Below, piece by piece: positions 5,675 to 5,998 of a DNA stretch of 5,998 nucleotides. The notes beneath the pieces were generated by a model, which was given only the letters and a program-made list of their open reading frames with translations, was not told the origin of the DNA and did no database searches. How positions within the stretch are numbered: the first letter of the stretch is position 1; each line of letters opens with the position of its first letter. The position numbers and the translations under genes were made by a program. The stretch is from Methanobacterium sp. PtaU1.Bin242 (GTDB lineage: Archaea > Methanobacteriota > Methanobacteria > Methanobacteriales > Methanobacteriaceae): positions 1 to 5,998 of the forward strand of contig MVQZ01000263.1 in the NCBI GenBank assembly GCA_002067565.1. The letters are read 5' to 3'.

Positions 5675-5878
5675 AATTTTTTTATTATCATGTTATTGAT
5701 TTTAGTTGGTATATTTTTCGGTTATTTATCTTCAGGAAATCCTGGATTGTTAGTCATTTGTTTAGGTATTATTGGATGGGTTTTGAGTTCTACATTTGAA
5801 CTCATCAATTTCAATCGTACAATTTATTATGTAACTTTTGTCAGGTATACTCCTCTCTCAAAGCATAATACTAATTAA
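5663..5878 (+). CDS. Truncated relative of the four-helix immunity family (71 residues)
   Basis: Two hydrophobic helices lie at about residues 5-22 and 28-45, followed by F-E-L-I-N-F-N-R-T-I-Y-Y-V and a short polar tail that ends where helix 3 should begin. The first 60 residues align by eye with the N-terminal part of the protein at 4996: Y-L-S-S-G-N-P against Y-I-S-S-N-P, and the F-E-(L/F) motif after helix 2. Helices 3 and 4 are missing, and I do not see them in another frame just downstream. There is no clear ribosome binding site, and the start sits in a tandem repeat. It may be a broken immunity gene left from an older cassette or a short working variant. No toxin tip lies between it and the preceding gene. 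Confidence 0.5.
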   Translation: MNYRNFFIIMLLILVGIFFGYLSSGNPGLLVICLGIIGWVLSSTFELINFNRTIYYVTFVRYTPLSKHNTN

Positions 5879-5921
5879 AACTTACCTATTCCAAATGATA
5901 TTTTTACAGAACAATTAACAA

Positions 5922-5955
5922 TATGGGATTGTCCCATAATTCATTTTCTTTTTTT
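5922..5955 (+). terminator. Hairpin followed by T-run, probable transcription terminator
   Basis: TATGGGA (5922-5928) and TCCCATA (5932-5938) pair perfectly around a 3-base TTG loop. A T-rich run ending in seven Ts lies at 5944-5955. Archaeal termination depends mainly on T-runs, and the hairpin adds support. It lies 44 bases after the last small gene and would end the immunity transcripts. Confidence 0.55.
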
Positions 5956-5981
5956 GGTATGATCTTTTTTCAAAGTAATTT

Positions 5982-5990
5982 GGGAGTGAT
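5982..5990 (+). promoter_or_regulatory. Shine-Dalgarno-like sequence at the window edge
   Basis: GGGAGTGAT closely matches the archaeal ribosome binding consensus (complement of the 16S 3' end). A gene may start at the TTG at 5993 or just past the window. Nothing more can be judged. Confidence 0.25.
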
Positions 5991-5998
5991 TTTTGTTT

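Noticed and set aside
5959..5998. New gene starting at ATG 5959
   Set aside because: It follows directly on the T-run of the terminator, has no ribosome binding site and shows only 13 codons.

Overview
The window most likely comes from a methanogenic archaeon whose wall is made of pseudomurein (Methanobacteriales, probably Methanobacterium-like). The evidence is a pseudomurein-binding repeat at the very start, Asn-rich adhesin-type beta-helix repeats, methanobacterial-style TPR sequence, archaeal TATA-like promoter elements, and very AT-rich intergenic DNA. All genes that can be supported lie on the + strand. Nothing on the - strand is convincing.

Layout. (1) 1-3489 is the 3' part of a very large cell-surface gene; the frame is open at base 1, so its real start lies upstream. 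It encodes a pseudomurein-binding repeat, a jelly-roll/CBM-like domain, a beta-helix, an Ig-like domain, a second beta-helix, a C39-like papain-fold peptidase domain, and a C-terminal tip rich in Trp/Tyr/Pro that ends in a Gly-rich hydrophobic segment. (2) 3574-3936 is a small four-helix membrane protein. (3) 3940-4788 is a second copy of the end of the large gene, made of the second half of the C39 domain plus a different tip. It has no credible start codon and begins 3 bases after the in-frame stops that follow gene 2. (4) 4789-4995 is intergenic, with a possible relict 15-codon reading frame and a promoter candidate. (5) 4996-5616 is another four-helix membrane protein, fused to TPR repeats. 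(6) 5663-5878 is a shortened relative of the same membrane family, preceded by small tandem repeats that each carry an ATG. (7) 5922-5955 is a hairpin followed by a T-run, probably a terminator.

Interpretation. This has the logic of a polymorphic toxin or contact-dependent inhibition locus, here in an archaeon. The large protein would be anchored to the wall by the pseudomurein-binding repeats, use the beta-helices as a stalk, and carry a toxin tip behind a peptidase domain. Each small membrane protein would give immunity against a membrane-acting tip. The start-less second tip would be an orphan cassette. A 20-bp exact repeat (2647-2666 and 3943-3962) lies in the C39 coding sequence of both copies, exactly 1296 bp apart and in the same frame. 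Recombination across it would delete the first tip and its immunity gene and join the second tip to the large gene in frame, giving a protein only one residue longer. The toxin and immunity roles are inferred from architecture and gene order. The repeats, frames and domain patterns are read directly from the sequence.
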